Assembly: GCF_002300555.2 (NCBI RefSeq)
Contig: NZ_NTHN02000015.1
Location: 32,909-96,908, forward strand
Direction of reading: 5' to 3'
DNA: 64,000 bases
From: Alloyangia mangrovi
GTDB taxonomy: Bacteria; Pseudomonadota; Alphaproteobacteria; Rhodobacterales; Rhodobacteraceae
The notes beneath the pieces were generated by a model that did not search any database, had not been told where the DNA came from, and saw only the letters and a program-made list of their open reading frames with translations. A program made the translations under genes and the position numbers. The stretch's first letter is position 1. Every line of letters starts with the position of its first letter. Below are positions 7,799 through 16,241 of this stretch, piece after piece.

Positions 7799-9022
7799 TC
7801 ATTCGGCGAAGGTCGAGAGATAGGCGATGACCGCGTCGATATCCTCGGGCTTGCGCAGGCCGGGGAAGGACATCTTGGTGCCTTTCATCGCGTCCTTGGG
7901 TTTCTCGAGGAAGGCGTGCAGCCGCTCGGGGGTCCAAGTCTCGCCGGCGCCATGGGCTTCCTCGAAGGTCTTCGAGTAGCGGAAGCCATCGATCGAACCG
8001 ATACCGCGCCCGACGACGCCGTTGAGCTCGGGGCCGGACTTGTTCTTGGCGCCTTCGCCCACCGCGTGGCAGGACATGCACTTCTTGAACACCTTCTCGC
8101 CGGCGGCGATCAGCTCCGGGTCGGCGGCAGCGGGCGCGGCAGCGGGTTCCGCGACCGCCGGGGCGGCGTCCGTGGCCTCGGTGCTCGTGTCTGCGGTGGC
8201 CACTTCGACCGCATCGGCGGGGGTCTCGGCAGCGGGCTCCGCCGCAGCCTCTTCGCCGCCGTGGTCCGGGGTCACGTCGAGCACGGTGGCGCGCATGGTG
8301 ATCTCGACGCTCTCCTTGCAGTCGGTCATGCAGGGCTCGCCGCTCCATTGCGGGTACTCGGTCTCGGGCCGGTCATCGACGATGAAGCCGCCCTCGTTGG
8401 GCATGACCACATCGGTGAAGTTCTCGTTCGAGAGGGTGAAGTCCTCGTCGACGATGAAGTTCGAGAAGAGGATGTAGGCGACGATGGCATAGACCTCGTC
8501 GGGCTCCAGCGACTGCGCGTTGCCGAAGGGCATCGAGCGGTGCACGTAGTCCCAGGCGGTCGAGAGGTGCGGCCAGTAGCTGCCCACGGTTTTCACCGGG
8601 TCCTTGTTGGCCAGCGTATCCTCACCGCCCGCCAGCTTCGGCCAGTTGCCCGAGCCCTCGGCGAACTCGCCGTGGCAAACCGCGCAATTCTCCGAGAACA
8701 GCATCTCGCCGTCCTCGACCGAGCCGCTACCGGGCGGCAGGCCGGTGCCGTCGGGCGAGACGTCGAGGTTCCAGGCGGCAACCTCCTCGGGCAGGGCTTC
8801 GCGGCCGATGCCGAGCGGGCCATCCTTGGGTGCCTCTTCCGCATGGGCGGCGGCGACGAAGCCGCCCGCCGGGGCAGGCGCTGCGGCGACCTCGAGCGGG
8901 GTCAGGGTCCGCAGCCCCTCCGGCGCCTCGGCCACGAAGCGGTCTGCCATGTTCACCGCGAAGGTCAGGGTGACCGCGATGCCGCCGAAGACGCTGCCGT
9001 AGAGTTTAAGAGACTTCGACAT
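7799..9022 (-). CDS. soxD: SoxD, dihaem cytochrome subunit of sulfane dehydrogenase
   Basis: A 407-residue protein. It begins with a membrane-type leader (KLYGSVFGGIAVTLTFAVNMA) that may anchor or export it. Two haem sites are visible: CAVCH at residues 113-117 and CMSCH at 315-319, with a candidate Met ligand in KMSFPG near residue 380. The two domains are joined by an Ala/Glu/Pro-rich linker of roughly 70 residues. SoxD partners SoxC in the Sox(CD)2 sulfane dehydrogenase, which removes six electrons from the SoxY-bound sulfane sulfur so that no sulfur globules accumulate. The gene overlaps the soxC 3' end by 17 bp, indicating coupled expression. Confidence 0.95.
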   Translation of the reverse strand: MSKSLKLYGSVFGGIAVTLTFAVNMADRFVAEAPEGLRTLTPLEVAAAPAPAGGFVAAAHAEEAPKDGPLGIGREALPEEVAAWNLDVSPDGTGLPPGSGSVEDGEMLFSENCAVCHGEFAEGSGNWPKLAGGEDTLANKDPVKTVGSYWPHLSTAWDYVHRSMPFGNAQSLEPDEVYAIVAYILFSNFIVDEDFTLSNENFTDVVMPNEGGFIVDDRPETEYPQWSGEPCMTDCKESVEITMRATVLDVTPDHGGEEAAAEPAAETPADAVEVATADTSTEATDAAPAVAEPAAAPAAADPELIAAGEKVFKKCMSCHAVGEGAKNKSGPELNGVVGRGIGSIDGFRYSKTFEEAHGAGETWTPERLHAFLEKPKDAMKGTKMSFPGLRKPEDIDAVIAYLSTFAE

Positions 9023-10259
9023 TTTCGGCCTCCCCGTTCGGTTTGACCCACCAGGTCTGGATGCAGTTGTTGTGATAGACTGAGTTCTCGCCGCGCACGT
9101 CGCGCAGCTGCGTCTTGGTGGGTTGCACGTAGCCGGTCTCGTCCATGGCGCGGGACTGCAGGAACATCTCCTCGCCGGTCCATTCGGTGTCGAGGTAGAA
9201 GCGGGTGAGCGCCTTGTTCTCGCCCTCGCGGGCGAGCCGCGCGGTCTGCCAGTTCTTGCCGCCGTCGGTAGATACGTCGACGCGGGTGATCTTGCCGTGA
9301 CCGGACCAGGCGAGGCCGGTGATCACCAGCGGGCCGTGGCCGTGCCTGATCGGCGATTGCGGGCTGGGAGAGGTAACCACGGATTTCGCGTCCATCACCC
9401 AGGTCCACTTGCGCGAGGTGCCGTCGGCCAGCGTGTCGGTGTACTTGGAGGTTTCCTCGCGGCTTTCCACGGGGCCGTCCATCACCTCGATGCGGCGCAG
9501 CCATTTCACCCACATGTTGCCTTCCCAGCCGGGCACCACGAGGCGCACCGGGTAGCCGTGCTCCTTGCGCAGCGCCTCGCCGTTGGCCTTGAAGGCGACG
9601 AGCACGTCGTCCAGCGCCTTTTCCATCGGGATCGAGCGGCCGTTGGAGGAGGCATCTGCCCCCTCGACGTAGACCCACTTTTCGGTGGTCGCGGGCAGGC
9701 CCGCCTCGCGCAGCAGGGTGCGCAGCGGCACGCCGGTATATTCCATGTTGTGGATCATGCCGTGCGTGAACTGCGCGCCGTTGAGCTGCGCGCCGGCCCA
9801 TTCCATGCCGGTGTTCGCGGCGCATTCGCAGAAATAGACGTGGTTCTCGCGCGGGAAGCGTTCGAGATCCTCGTAGGTGAAGACCAGCGGCTTATCGACC
9901 AGCCCGTTGATCATCAGCCGGTAGTCGCTCTTGCTGAGCTCGATCGCGCCCGAATGGTGCCGCTCGAAGGCGCAGCCCTGCGGGGTGATCGTGCCGTCGA
10001 GCGCATGGATCGGCGTGAAGTTGATCGAGCTGATCGGGTCGGCGGTCAGCCACGGCACGTTGCGGCGCACCACGTCCTCCTCGAAGCGGATCGGCAGCCC
10101 GTAGGGGGTGACATCGACGCCGTCGCCGAGACCTTGTGCCCAGGGTTGCACCTCGGTGATCAGCGGATCGGGCTCTGCGGCACGCGCGGCCCCTGCGGTC
10201 ACCGCCACCGTGGCGGCCCCCTGCAGGAAGGCGCGGCGCGAAGTCTTCGGCTCGCTCAT
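9006..10259 (-). CDS. soxC: SoxC, molybdenum subunit of sulfane dehydrogenase
   Basis: A 417-residue sulfite-oxidase-family protein. The start at 10259 is set by a strong AGGAGG site and gives a Tat signal (SRRAFLQGAATVAVTAGAARA). Family blocks include ERHHSG, the Mo-ligand region VYFCECAANTG (Cys144/Cys146) and a C-terminal dimerisation domain with STDGGKNW. It binds molybdopterin and works with SoxD in the periplasm to oxidise protein-bound sulfane sulfur. The presence of soxCD predicts full oxidation of thiosulfate to sulfate without sulfur storage. It sits in the soxB-C-D segment, with only about 32 bp after soxB. Confidence 0.96.
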   Translation of the reverse strand: MSEPKTSRRAFLQGAATVAVTAGAARAAEPDPLITEVQPWAQGLGDGVDVTPYGLPIRFEEDVVRRNVPWLTADPISSINFTPIHALDGTITPQGCAFERHHSGAIELSKSDYRLMINGLVDKPLVFTYEDLERFPRENHVYFCECAANTGMEWAGAQLNGAQFTHGMIHNMEYTGVPLRTLLREAGLPATTEKWVYVEGADASSNGRSIPMEKALDDVLVAFKANGEALRKEHGYPVRLVVPGWEGNMWVKWLRRIEVMDGPVESREETSKYTDTLADGTSRKWTWVMDAKSVVTSPSPQSPIRHGHGPLVITGLAWSGHGKITRVDVSTDGGKNWQTARLAREGENKALTRFYLDTEWTGEEMFLQSRAMDETGYVQPTKTQLRDVRGENSVYHNNCIQTWWVKPNGEAENVEVS

Positions 10260-10291
10260 TTTGTCCTCCTTTGTTCTCTTGGGGCCCTGCG

Positions 10292-11989
10292 TCATGCGCC
10301 CACGACCTCAACCGAGGTGTTCTCGCCCAGTTGCACGCGGCCAAGGCTGCGGATGTGGCTTTCGACGACGTCCCAGATCGGCGGCCCCTCGGTGCCCTCG
10401 TTGACGCTGGCCCAGCCGGCGACGGTGTAGCTTTTCGCGGGGTCGATCGCCTCGCCGGTCCTCAGCAGGGTCATCTCTGAGACGCGCTGCCCGGCGGGGG
10501 CGGTGACGTCGATGCGGTAGCTGAGGCCGCCGACGCGGACCATGTCGCCGCCCTGCTGGTAGTAGGGATCGGGGTTGAAGATATTGTCGGCCACGTCCTC
10601 GAGCACGATCTTCAGGAACTCGCCGGTCATCTCGGAACGGTAGGCCTCGGGGTAGCTCATCGAGGTGACGTTCCACAGATCCTCGCGGGTGATCGGATCG
10701 CCCTCGAGCAGCGACGGCCCCCAGCGCACGCCGGGCGACAGGGCGATCTGCGCGTCGCGCTGGGTGAGCAGCGCGTCGCAGATCAGGTCGTCCCAGGTGC
10801 CGTTGAAATTGCCGCGGCGGTAGAGCGTGGTGTCGGTGTGGCCGATGACCTCGGAGAGCTGGTCGGCATAGGGCGCGCGCTGCGCGTCGATCAGCGCGGT
10901 CATCTCGGGATCGGGGGCGATCACGTCCGAGAAGATCGGTATCAGCTTGTGGCGGAAGCCCATCATCCGGCCGCCCTGCACGTCGAGATCGACGCGGGAG
11001 ACGAACTTGCCGTTCGAGCCCGAGGCGATGATGATCGTCTCGCCCACCAGCACCGGCTCGGGCAGCGCGTCATGGGTGTGCCCCGAGAGCAGCACGTCGA
11101 TGCCCGTCACCTTCTCGGCCATCTTCTTGTCCACGTCGAAGCCGTTGTGGCTCAGCACCACGACCAGCTCGGCGCCACCCGCGCGCACCTCGTCGACCAT
11201 GTCCTGCATGCGCTCGTCGCGGATGCCGAAGGAGTACTCCGGGAACATCCACGAGGGGTTGGCGATCGGCATGTAGGGGAAGGCCTGGCCGATGACGGCG
11301 ATCTTCACGCCGCCGCGCTCGAAGAATTTGTAGGGCTGGAACAGCTCGGCGGGCTCGTCCCATTCGGCGTCGAAGATGTTCTGGCCGAGCGCGGCGAAGG
11401 GCAGCCCCTCGACAATCTCTCGCACGCGGTCCGAGCCGAGGGTGAACTCCCAGTGGAAGGTCATCGCGTCGGGCTTCAGCAGGTTCATCACGTTGACGCA
11501 GTCCTGGCCGGCGGTCTGGTAGCACGTGTAGCTGCCGTGCCAGGTGTCGCCGCCGTCGAGCAGCAGCGCATCAGGGCGCTCGGAGCGGATCTGCTTTACC
11601 ACGGTCGCCACCCGGTCCATGCCGCCGACGCGGCCATAACCGCGGGCGAGCGCGGTGAAATCGCCCGAGGAGAGGGCGTAATGGGAGGGGGAGCCGTCCT
11701 CGATGCCGTACATCTTGCGGAACTCGGCGCCGGTGAGATGGGGGACCTCGCCGCGGTTGCCGCCAACGCCGATGTTGACCGAGGGTTCGCGGAAGTAGAT
11801 CGGTTTGAGCTGTGCGTGGATATCGGTGATGTGGATCAGCGAGACGTTCCCGAAGGCCGGCATGGCCAGCAGATCGTCCTGCGTCAGGCGCTGCTGCGCC
11901 GCGAGCCGCGCCCAGTTGCCGAAACCAGAGCCGCCATAGGTTGCGGCGGCAGCCATGGAGACCTGGAGGAAATCACGTCGGGAGATCAT
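10292..11989 (-). CDS. soxB: SoxB, sulfate thiohydrolase (di-manganese)
   Basis: A 565-residue periplasmic protein with a Tat signal (SRRDFLQVSMAAAATYGG). Calcineurin-like metal motifs are visible: TDIHAQLKPIY, LDGGDTWHGSYT, LSHNGFDVD and LSGHTHDA. A 5'-nucleotidase C-terminal domain follows from about residue 390. SoxB hydrolyses the terminal sulfonate from SoxY-cysteine S-thiosulfonate, releasing sulfate. It is preceded by an 85-bp gap with a GC hairpin and an ATACG/CGTAT inverted repeat, so it might have some independent regulation within the sox operon. Confidence 0.97.
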   Translation of the reverse strand: MISRRDFLQVSMAAAATYGGSGFGNWARLAAQQRLTQDDLLAMPAFGNVSLIHITDIHAQLKPIYFREPSVNIGVGGNRGEVPHLTGAEFRKMYGIEDGSPSHYALSSGDFTALARGYGRVGGMDRVATVVKQIRSERPDALLLDGGDTWHGSYTCYQTAGQDCVNVMNLLKPDAMTFHWEFTLGSDRVREIVEGLPFAALGQNIFDAEWDEPAELFQPYKFFERGGVKIAVIGQAFPYMPIANPSWMFPEYSFGIRDERMQDMVDEVRAGGAELVVVLSHNGFDVDKKMAEKVTGIDVLLSGHTHDALPEPVLVGETIIIASGSNGKFVSRVDLDVQGGRMMGFRHKLIPIFSDVIAPDPEMTALIDAQRAPYADQLSEVIGHTDTTLYRRGNFNGTWDDLICDALLTQRDAQIALSPGVRWGPSLLEGDPITREDLWNVTSMSYPEAYRSEMTGEFLKIVLEDVADNIFNPDPYYQQGGDMVRVGGLSYRIDVTAPAGQRVSEMTLLRTGEAIDPAKSYTVAGWASVNEGTEGPPIWDVVESHIRSLGRVQLGENTSVEVVGA

Positions 11990-12003
11990 CGTGGTTATCC
12001 TTG

Positions 12004-12017
12004 ATACGTATTCGTAT
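12004..12017. promoter_or_regulatory. ATACG-TATT-CGTAT inverted repeat in the soxA-soxB gap
   Basis: A perfect 5-bp inverted repeat with a 4-bp centre, in an AT-rich patch just upstream of soxB. It contains ATTCGTAT, close to the ATTCGCAT in the soxS-soxV gap. It is a candidate accessory SoxR site or promoter element, by similarity only. Confidence 0.35.
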
Positions 12018-12041
12018 AAGTGAATTTATTAGGACGGAGAA

Positions 12042-12067
12042 GCCCCGCGCGAGCGAACGCGCGGGGC
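12042..12067. terminator. GC-rich hairpin between soxA and soxB
   Basis: A 9-bp perfect stem (GCCCCGCGC pairing with GCGCGGGGC) with an 8-nt loop lies between the soxA stop and the soxB start. There is no T-run, so it more likely tunes the soxXYZA to soxBCD expression ratio than ends transcription. Confidence 0.45.
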
Positions 12068-12074
12068 CTTTGGG

Positions 12075-12929
12075 TCAGTTGCGGACGGAGGGGCCTTCGA
12101 CCGAGAGGCCGTTGCCGCGCGACGCGACGTAGAGCTCCAGGGCGATGAACTCCGGGCTGCCCGGCGCATAGGTCTCGGCGCGGGTATCCCGCACGCAGCC
12201 CTTGAAGCGCGAGTGCACCCCGTTGAGCGCCGCGTTGTTCAGCCGATACGTCGGGAAGCCGTTGATCTGCCCCTGGCTGAGGTGATCGGCGCGGATGTAG
12301 TTGCCATAGTTCTGCTCGTGGCAGTTGGCGCAGGAAAGCTCGAGCTGGCCGGTGCGGGTGTAGTAAAGCTCCTTGCCGAGCTCCCAGGTTGCCTGCACCG
12401 GTCCGTCGATGGCCACGTTGACCGGCATCCCGCGCGAGACCGCCGAGAGCAGCGCGACCATGTTGATCGCATCGCCGCCGTCGTATTTCCACGCTTCCGC
12501 GCCCATGCGCTCCGTGCGGCAGTCGTTCACCTGCATCTGCAGCGTGCGGACTTCCTCGGCGTCGTCGTTCCACTTGGGGTAGGTGGCCTTCACCCCGGCC
12601 ATGTCCTCGGGCGCGCCGTGGCAGGAGGCGCAGCTCTTGCCCTCGGTCCCTTCGACGGTGTCCCATTGCTCCCGGGCCTTATCGACGAAGATCATGCCGG
12701 GGTTGTCAAAATCGTCCGCTTCGAGCGCCTGGGTCTCGTCCGACCGGAAATGCCAGCCCGAGATCACCTCGTCCATCACGTCCGAAAGGAACGCCGGGGC
12801 CGGGGCCTTGGTGGTGATCTCGATCTCGCCGTTGATGACGAGCTCGTCGTCATCCGGCCCGCCGGCCTGCACCACCAGCGGTGCGGCCAGCAGGGCGAGC
12901 GCGGTGAGCGCAATCGCCTTGCGTGTCAT
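12075..12929 (-). CDS. soxA: SoxA, dihaem cytochrome / L-cysteine S-thiosulfotransferase subunit
   Basis: A 284-residue exported protein (signal peptide ending VVQAGG). Haem motifs are CASCH at residues 100-104 and CANCH at 200-204. The conserved CVRDTR near residue 245 supplies the cysteine that is persulfidated in known SoxAX and ligates the active-site haem. Having both CxxCH motifs makes this the dihaem form of SoxA. With SoxX it attaches thiosulfate to the SoxY C-terminal cysteine. It lies directly downstream of soxZ in the leftward sox operon. Confidence 0.96.
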   Translation of the reverse strand: MTRKAIALTALALLAAPLVVQAGGPDDDELVINGEIEITTKAPAPAFLSDVMDEVISGWHFRSDETQALEADDFDNPGMIFVDKAREQWDTVEGTEGKSCASCHGAPEDMAGVKATYPKWNDDAEEVRTLQMQVNDCRTERMGAEAWKYDGGDAINMVALLSAVSRGMPVNVAIDGPVQATWELGKELYYTRTGQLELSCANCHEQNYGNYIRADHLSQGQINGFPTYRLNNAALNGVHSRFKGCVRDTRAETYAPGSPEFIALELYVASRGNGLSVEGPSVRN

Positions 12930-13019
12930 ATGTCTCCTCCCTCAAGTTGGCCCGGCCGCCATGGGGTCGGGCGAGACGGTTTTGGGCGCCCGGCTCCTCC
13001 CCGGGCGGCCCGCCGTGTA

Positions 13020-13349
13020 TCAGACGATCTCGATCGGCTTGGTGTCCGTGTAGGTCGAGCCGTCATCGTCGTACCAGGTGAAGGTGAATTCCCCGGCCTC
13101 GGGCACGAGCGCCTCGAACTCGAAGTAGGGGTTGGTCGAGATCGCCGGCTCCATCTTCACGTCGATGACGTTCTGGCCGTTGAAGTCGCAGGTGAAGCGG
13201 TTGATGATCGAGCGCGGGATAAGGCTTCCATCCTTGTCCTTGCGCTGGCCGCTTTCCATCGGGTGGCTGATCAGCGTCTTGAGGGTGACCACCTCGCCCG
13301 CGGAGGCGGACTTGGGAACCTTGACGCGGGGTTTCACTCCGGATGCCAT
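13020..13349 (-). CDS. soxZ: SoxZ, sulfur carrier partner subunit
   Basis: A 109-residue immunoglobulin-like protein beginning MASGVKPRVKVPKSASAGEV, with the conserved 'K-T-L-I-S-H-P-M-E-S-G' block and the C-terminal FTWYDDDGSTY segment. It has no signal peptide, as expected: SoxZ is carried to the periplasm with SoxY, which has the Tat signal. It pairs with SoxY to form the carrier complex of the Sox cycle. It follows soxY after 15 bp. Confidence 0.96.
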   Translation of the reverse strand: MASGVKPRVKVPKSASAGEVVTLKTLISHPMESGQRKDKDGSLIPRSIINRFTCDFNGQNVIDVKMEPAISTNPYFEFEALVPEAGEFTFTWYDDDGSTYTDTKPIEIV

Positions 13350-13364
13350 CTGTCTTGTCTCCTG

Positions 13365-13781
13365 TTAGCCGCCGCAGCCGCCGATGGTGACCTTCACGGT
13401 CTTGGCGGCGCGGGCGAAAGTGCCGTCCTCGAGCTTCGCCACCGCGATCACCTCCTGCGTGCCGGCAAGCCGGATGCGGGTGGAGGCCATGCGCGAGCCC
13501 GCCAGCGGGCCAAAGGCAAAGGTGGCGACGGCGGGGGTCGGGTTGCCGGCGGCAAGCACCAGGATCTCCGACGCGCCGGGCGCGTCGACGCTGATCGGCA
13601 CGGTGTTGCCGTTCTCGGCGATTTCCGGCGCGGTCAGATCCACGCCGCTGTCGGCCAGGTCCGCGCCGCCGGTGAACTCGGCGATCAGGTCGTCGACCGA
13701 GGCGTTGGCGCGGAAGGGCAGGACCGTCAGCGCCATGGCGCCAAGGGCAAGCCCGAAGGTATCTCGTCTGGTCAGGCTCAT
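13365..13781 (-). CDS. soxY: SoxY, thiosulfate carrier subunit
   Basis: A 138-residue protein with a Tat signal (LTRRDTFGLALGAMALTVLP). It ends in VTIGGCGG, the hallmark flexible GGCGG arm whose cysteine (residue 136) carries the sulfur substrate through all steps of the Sox pathway. The remainder is the beta-sandwich domain of the family. It is directly upstream of soxZ and follows soxX after 13 bp. Confidence 0.97.
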   Translation of the reverse strand: MSLTRRDTFGLALGAMALTVLPFRANASVDDLIAEFTGGADLADSGVDLTAPEIAENGNTVPISVDAPGASEILVLAAGNPTPAVATFAFGPLAGSRMASTRIRLAGTQEVIAVAKLEDGTFARAAKTVKVTIGGCGG

Positions 13782-13794
13782 GCCGTCTCCTCTC

Positions 13795-14274
13795 TCAGCT
13801 GTCCTGAAGGGTCATCAGGAAGGCCACCACGTCCTCCACCTCCTGGGCGGAAAGGATCGGCGGCAGGTCATCCGGTGCGGCTTTTCCGGTGTAGGCATCG
13901 CCGGGCCGGATGAAGCCGCTGGTCTTGTAGAAGGCGGGCATCACCGTGCCGTCGAACATCTTCTTGGCGTTGGTGACGATGCCGCGCAGCTCGGCCTCGG
14001 AGCGGTAGCCGCCGACGCCGTCGAGCGTCGGGCCCACCTCGCCGTGGAACGGCGCGTCGGCGAGCGCGGTGACCGCGTGGCAGGCCACGCAGTTGCCCTT
14101 CGACCTGGTTGTCATGATCTCGGCACCCTTCGCGGGATCCCCCGCGGTGCCGGTCAGCGAGGCCTCGACCTCGCCGTATTCGGTGAAGCTGACGTCATCT
14201 GGCGCGGTCGTGTCAGCCAGCACGGCGGACGCAACGATCCCGATGACGGACGCAAGTGCGACCGTGGTTTTCAT
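13795..14274 (-). CDS. soxX: SoxX, monohaem cytochrome subunit of SoxAX
   Basis: A 159-residue exported cytochrome (signal peptide ~20 residues, ending AVLA). It has one haem site, CVACH at residues 62-66, and the distal methionine block TVMPAFYK. It pairs with SoxA to form the thiosulfate-to-SoxY conjugating enzyme. It is the first gene of the soxXYZABCD transcription unit; the 168-bp gap before it holds two inverted repeats that may be SoxR operators. Confidence 0.96.
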   Translation of the reverse strand: MKTTVALASVIGIVASAVLADTTAPDDVSFTEYGEVEASLTGTAGDPAKGAEIMTTRSKGNCVACHAVTALADAPFHGEVGPTLDGVGGYRSEAELRGIVTNAKKMFDGTVMPAFYKTSGFIRPGDAYTGKAAPDDLPPILSAQEVEDVVAFLMTLQDS

Positions 14275-14332
14275 GTCTCCTCCCCTTCCATGACCTGAAT
14301 GCTATGGCACACATCCAGCTTATTGCAACAAC

Positions 14333-14352
14333 AAATTCATAGCCGTGAATTT
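14333..14352. promoter_or_regulatory. AAATTCA-N6-TGAATTT inverted repeat upstream of soxX
   Basis: A perfect 7-bp inverted repeat with 6-bp centre in the soxW-soxX gap, about 60 bp before the soxX start. In Paracoccus pantotrophus the ArsR-type repressor SoxR binds the soxS-soxV and soxW-soxX gaps, so this is a good operator candidate. Confidence 0.5.
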
Positions 14353-14415
14353 AAAGATATGTCCAGCATCCGACAGCGGCCGCGCGCGGGGACACCCCGC
14401 CCAGATTCCGCCTGA

Positions 14416-14426
14416 ACGAAATTCGT
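14416..14426. promoter_or_regulatory. ACGAA-a-TTCGT palindrome in the soxW-soxX gap
   Basis: A perfect 5-bp inverted repeat around one base, containing the same ATTCGT core seen near soxB and the sugar dehydrogenase gene. It lies about 150 bp upstream of soxX, just after the soxW stop. It is a candidate distal SoxR half of the soxX promoter. Confidence 0.4.
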
Positions 14427-14442
14427 GAACTGTATAGTGATG

Positions 14443-15024
14443 TCAGTTCTTTACGCGGTCTTCTTCAAGTTTCCTCGCGTGGTACTTCTGGAATGGTTCG
14501 TCGCCGTCGTAGCCCTTTTCGAGCACCCATTGCAGCATGTGGCGGGTGGTGCCTTTCTCGAAGGCACCGGGCATGACCGCCACCGCGGCCTGCGGCGCGG
14601 GCACCTCCTTGGCCTCTTCAGGCAGGAAGATCATCGTCGGGGTGAAGAGCATCCCCCAGCGGCGCACCATGTCCTTCTCGGGCAGCACTGTGCCATCGAG
14701 GTCAGTCACCTCGACGTCGCCGAACATGTTGATCTGGATGACGAAGAAGTCCTCGGAGAGCAACTTCGCGATCTCCGGCTGCGGATACACCTCCTCGTGC
14801 ATCTTGGTGCAGTAGATGCAGCCGCGCTGCTCGATGAGAATCAGCAGGCGCTGACCGGCGGCATTGGCCTCGGCCAGATCTTCGCGCAGATCCTTGAAGG
14901 TGTCGTGCATCCAGGGCGCCTTGTGCAGCCCGTCGTCGCCAAGCTGGGCGGCACGCGCGGGCAGGGCGGCGGTAAGGACGATCAGCGCCGCCGAGGCCAG
15001 CGTGGGGAACAGTCGTGTCATCAC
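14443..15024 (-). CDS. soxW: SoxW, periplasmic thioredoxin
   Basis: A 193-residue exported protein (signal peptide MTRLFPTLASAALIVLTAALPARA) with a thioredoxin fold. The redox motif is CIYC at residues 69-72 and cis-Pro lies in the FTPTMIFLPEE block. SoxW is reduced by the membrane protein SoxV and passes electrons toward the Sox carrier proteins in the periplasm. The start has a strong GGAGGAGAG ribosome site. It follows soxV after 24 bp. Confidence 0.94.
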   Translation of the reverse strand: MMTRLFPTLASAALIVLTAALPARAAQLGDDGLHKAPWMHDTFKDLREDLAEANAAGQRLLILIEQRGCIYCTKMHEEVYPQPEIAKLLSEDFFVIQINMFGDVEVTDLDGTVLPEKDMVRRWGMLFTPTMIFLPEEAKEVPAPQAAVAVMPGAFEKGTTRHMLQWVLEKGYDGDEPFQKYHARKLEEDRVKN

Positions 15025-15048
15025 TCTCCTCCTTCGGAGTGGGCCCGG

Positions 15049-15783
15049 TCAGCCGATGCGGCTGAACCACGGGATGGTGTCGATGAGCCAGGCGGCGATC
15101 AGGTTTACGCTGTTGGTCGCGATCAGAACGCCGAACAGGATGAGCAGAAGCCCCATGGCCTTTTCCACTTGCCCGAGGTGGCGGCGGAAACGTGCCATGA
15201 AGCGCAGGAAGGGGCCGATGAAGACGGCGGCAAGTACGAAGGGCAGGGTCATCCCCATGCCGTAGGTGAAGAGCAGCAGCGCGCCGTGCTGCGCGGTGTC
15301 CTGCCCGGCGGCGGTGAAGAGAATCGCCGCCAGAACCGGCCCGACGCAGGGGGTCCAGCCGAAGGCGAAGGCCAAGCCGATGACGTAGGCGCCGACGAGG
15401 CCGGTGGCGCCCCGGGCCTCGGAGCGGACCTGCCGGTAGAGCAGGGGAATCCGCAGAATACCAAGAAAATGCAGCCCCATCAGGACGATGATCCCGGCGG
15501 CGACCCAGCGCAGCACGCCGAACCATTCGCGGACCATCTGGCCGAAGACCGTGGCCGTGGCGCCCAGCCCGATGAAGACGGTGATCACCCCGAGCGCGAA
15601 AAGCACCGCCCCGGTCACCGCGCGGCGGCGCAGGCCGGGCGGCACGACGCCGGTCTCAGCGACCACATGGACCCCCTGTCCGGCAAGATAGGACAGGTAG
15701 AAAGGCACGATCGGCAGGATGCAGGGCGATAGGAAAGACAGCAGTCCGGCCAGGAAAGCGCCCAGAAAAGTGACATCGAACAT
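15049..15783 (-). CDS. soxV: SoxV, CcdA-family thiol:disulfide electron transporter
   Basis: A 244-residue membrane protein with six predicted membrane segments. It has the CcdA-type signatures LSPCILPIVPFYLSYLAGQG near the N-terminus and FGWTPCVGPVLAAIL in the middle; these two cysteines shuttle electrons across the membrane. It delivers cytoplasmic reducing power to SoxW. It is divergent from soxS across an 86-bp gap with an AT-rich imperfect palindrome, the classic SoxR-controlled intergenic region. Confidence 0.94.
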   Translation of the reverse strand: MFDVTFLGAFLAGLLSFLSPCILPIVPFYLSYLAGQGVHVVAETGVVPPGLRRRAVTGAVLFALGVITVFIGLGATATVFGQMVREWFGVLRWVAAGIIVLMGLHFLGILRIPLLYRQVRSEARGATGLVGAYVIGLAFAFGWTPCVGPVLAAILFTAAGQDTAQHGALLLFTYGMGMTLPFVLAAVFIGPFLRFMARFRRHLGQVEKAMGLLLILFGVLIATNSVNLIAAWLIDTIPWFSRIG

Positions 15784-15807
15784 GCTTGCGACGCGCCTCC
15801 TTCAATA

Positions 15808-15840
15808 CATATTCGCATATTACGTTACGTATGTGATATG
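15808..15840. promoter_or_regulatory. AT-rich imperfect palindrome between soxS and soxV (probable SoxR operator)
   Basis: The 33-bp element begins CATATTCGCATATTACG, ends ACGTATGTGATATG and is roughly symmetric about TACGTTACGTA. It fills the divergent soxV/soxS promoter region. ArsR-type SoxR/BigR repressors bind AT-rich imperfect dyads of this kind, and SoxR is known to bind this gap in Paracoccus. Confidence 0.6.
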
Positions 15841-15869
15841 CTTCTGGTCAATCATTCTGGAACCCTTCG

Positions 15870-16241
15870 ATGCGACTTCTTCTGTGCCTCCTGCTGATCC
15901 TGCCGCTTCCGCTGCGTGCTGAGACCCTGCTGCTAATGGCCGAGCAGGCCGGCTGCCGCTATTGCGAGGCCTGGGACGCCGAGATCGCGCCGATCTATCC
16001 CAAGTCCTCCGAGGGTCAGGCGGCACCGCTGCGCCGGGCCGATATTCGCGCCCTGCCGCAGGATATTCATCTCGTCCGGCCCGTTGCCTTCACGCCAACG
16101 TTCATTCTCGTGACGGACGGGATGGAAACCGGGCGAATCGAAGGCTATCCTGGAGAAGACTTTTTCTGGGCCCTGCTGGCCCGCCTGATCGAAGAGGCTC
16201 CGGCCTCGCCCGCGCCACCTCCCGCGCAGATAAACGGATGA
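15870..16241 (+). CDS. soxS: SoxS, periplasmic thioredoxin-like regulator
   Basis: A 123-residue exported protein (signal peptide MRLLLCLLLILPLPLRA) with a small thioredoxin-like fold. CRYC is at residues 29-32 and a cis-Pro block reads AFTPTFILVTDG. In Paracoccus, SoxS is needed for full sox expression and reactivates SoxYZ by reduction. It is the first gene of the rightward soxSR unit, and its TGA overlaps the soxR ATG (ATGA at 16238-16241). Confidence 0.92.
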   Translation: MRLLLCLLLILPLPLRAETLLLMAEQAGCRYCEAWDAEIAPIYPKSSEGQAAPLRRADIRALPQDIHLVRPVAFTPTFILVTDGMETGRIEGYPGEDFFWALLARLIEEAPASPAPPPAQING